A model generated the notes under the pieces. That model was given only the letters and a program-made list of their open reading frames with translations, ran no database searches and had not been told where the DNA came from. Position numbers and translations under genes: made by a program. 41,022 bases of DNA from Vicingaceae bacterium (lineage in GTDB: Bacteria; Bacteroidota; Bacteroidia; Flavobacteriales_E; Vicingaceae): contig JARGOE010000011.1 in NCBI GenBank assembly GCA_029210015.1, positions 1-41,022 of the forward strand. Reading direction: 5' to 3'. Positions 40,349-41,022 of this stretch are shown here, piece after piece (positions within the stretch are counted from its first letter, which is position 1; every line of letters begins with the position of its first letter).

Positions 40349-41022
40349 ATGAAAAATGTAAGTTTATTAATAGTATTGCTTCTAAGTTTAGTAAAAGTAA
40401 ATGCTTATAGAAGTTATGCTACAGTGTCAGATTTTAATTTAAAATTATGGAATAATACTTCTTTTAAAATTTTTGTAGATAATTATGAATATGGTAAAGA
40501 TAATTTTTTCAGTATTCAAAATATCCAACCTGGTATTCATCAAATAAAGGTTGTTAAACATCAAAGAAATCCCCACGGATATGGAATGTTAACAAGGGTT
40601 ATGTATAATGGTGCTGTAAGTATACCAGTAAATAGCAAAGTGTTAGCTACAGTAACTTCTAATAGAAAGTTACAGTTGAAGATTACTAGGAAAGAACCAA
40701 AGAGGCATATCAATCATCATCATGGCAATAATGGAGGAGAGTATTCAAATGGATACAATAATCATGGGCCCCATCAAAGTTGTGCAGGTTACGGAAATAT
40801 TATGTCTCATGGTAGTTTTAATAAATTGATTATTACTTTAGATAGAGAAAATTTTGACACTCATAAATTAAAAATTGCTAAACAAGCCTTAGCATTTAAT
40901 AACTTAACTACTAATCAAGTAATCTTATTATTAAATCAATTTACTTTTGATAGCAATAAATTAAAACTGGCTAAAATAGCATTTACAAAAACAATTGATC
41001 AAGAGAATTATTTTTTGGTAAA
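40349..41022 (+). CDS. DUF4476 domain protein, truncated by the window edge
   Basis: The open frame runs from ATG 40349 to the end of the window (224 complete codons, no stop). It encodes a signal peptide (to about VNAY), a short beta domain (LKLWNNTSFKIFVDNYEYG, NIQPGIHQIKVVK) of the kind that packs before DUF4476, a His/Asn/Gly-rich linker (HHHGNNGGEYSNGYNNHG), and then the DUF4476 domain. That domain shows two FDxxKLxxAK units (FDTHKLKIAKQAL and FDSNKLKLAKIAF) with LTTNQV between them. Function is unknown; it is exported. The gene continues beyond the window. Confidence 0.85.
   Translation, partial: MKNVSLLIVLLLSLVKVNAYRSYATVSDFNLKLWNNTSFKIFVDNYEYGKDNFFSIQNIQPGIHQIKVVKHQRNPHGYGMLTRVMYNGAVSIPVNSKVLATVTSNRKLQLKITRKEPKRHINHHHGNNGGEYSNGYNNHGPHQSCAGYGNIMSHGSFNKLIITLDRENFDTHKLKIAKQALAFNNLTTNQVILLLNQFTFDSNKLKLAKIAFTKTIDQENYFLV

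Overview
The window is chromosomal DNA from a member of the Bacteroidota, most likely a free-living, probably aquatic member of the Flavobacteriales. This rests on the strongly AT-rich composition, the almost complete absence of Shine-Dalgarno sequences, Bacteroidota-type promoters (TTG-N19-TAnnTTTG), and lineage families such as a GldI-like lipoprotein, a PorT-like barrel, the BT_3928-type DoxX protein, DUF4846, DUF1599 and DUF4476. It also fits the DNA polymerase III alpha subunit, which carries a fused DnaQ-like exonuclease. I see no tRNA, rRNA, insertion sequence, prophage or CRISPR array, and no gene-free stretch longer than about 175 bases.

Layout. 1-85: hairpin-rich non-coding edge. 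86-4866 (minus): serC-serA-DUF1015-yggS-M48 peptidase operon behind a clear promoter, joining serine synthesis to PLP handling. 4954-7961 (minus): recR, a membrane glycosyltransferase and a PorT-like barrel, with 1-base gaps between genes. 8041-11214 (plus): a sodium-solute symporter and two exported proteins of unknown function. 11276-16283 (plus): nrnA followed by five FKBP-type prolyl isomerase genes (two degenerate lipoproteins, two Mip-like tandem paralogues, one cytoplasmic) and a putative zinc metallopeptidase. 16404-21125 (minus): trxA, and dnaE with a proofreading domain. 21233-23681 (minus): a four-gene, mostly overlapping cluster of two orphan lipoproteins, a PqqB-like MBL lipoprotein and a GNAT protein. 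23756-24160 (plus): conserved small protein. 24207-25837 (minus): folP-xthA. 25851-29793 (plus): DUF1599, DoxX/BT_3928, an orphan OppB-type permease and tpiA. 29966-37935 (plus): a tight four-gene operon encoding a 1640-residue exported protein with 16 tandem repeats, a protein with a LecA-like C-terminal domain, a DUF4846 lipoprotein and a class III substrate-binding lipoprotein. 37985-40181 (minus): S41 protease then DUF1573 protein. 40349-end (plus): a DUF4476 protein cut by the window edge.

Most of the window is housekeeping and envelope biology. The best candidates for something undescribed are the 29966-37935 operon, whose giant protein has repeat lengths that mostly differ by whole heptads, the FKBP/metallopeptidase cluster, and the PqqB-like lipoprotein operon. 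Convergent gene pairs are separated by compact bidirectional terminators. Several genes need TTG or GTG starts. All assignments come from reading motifs by eye; no database search was run.
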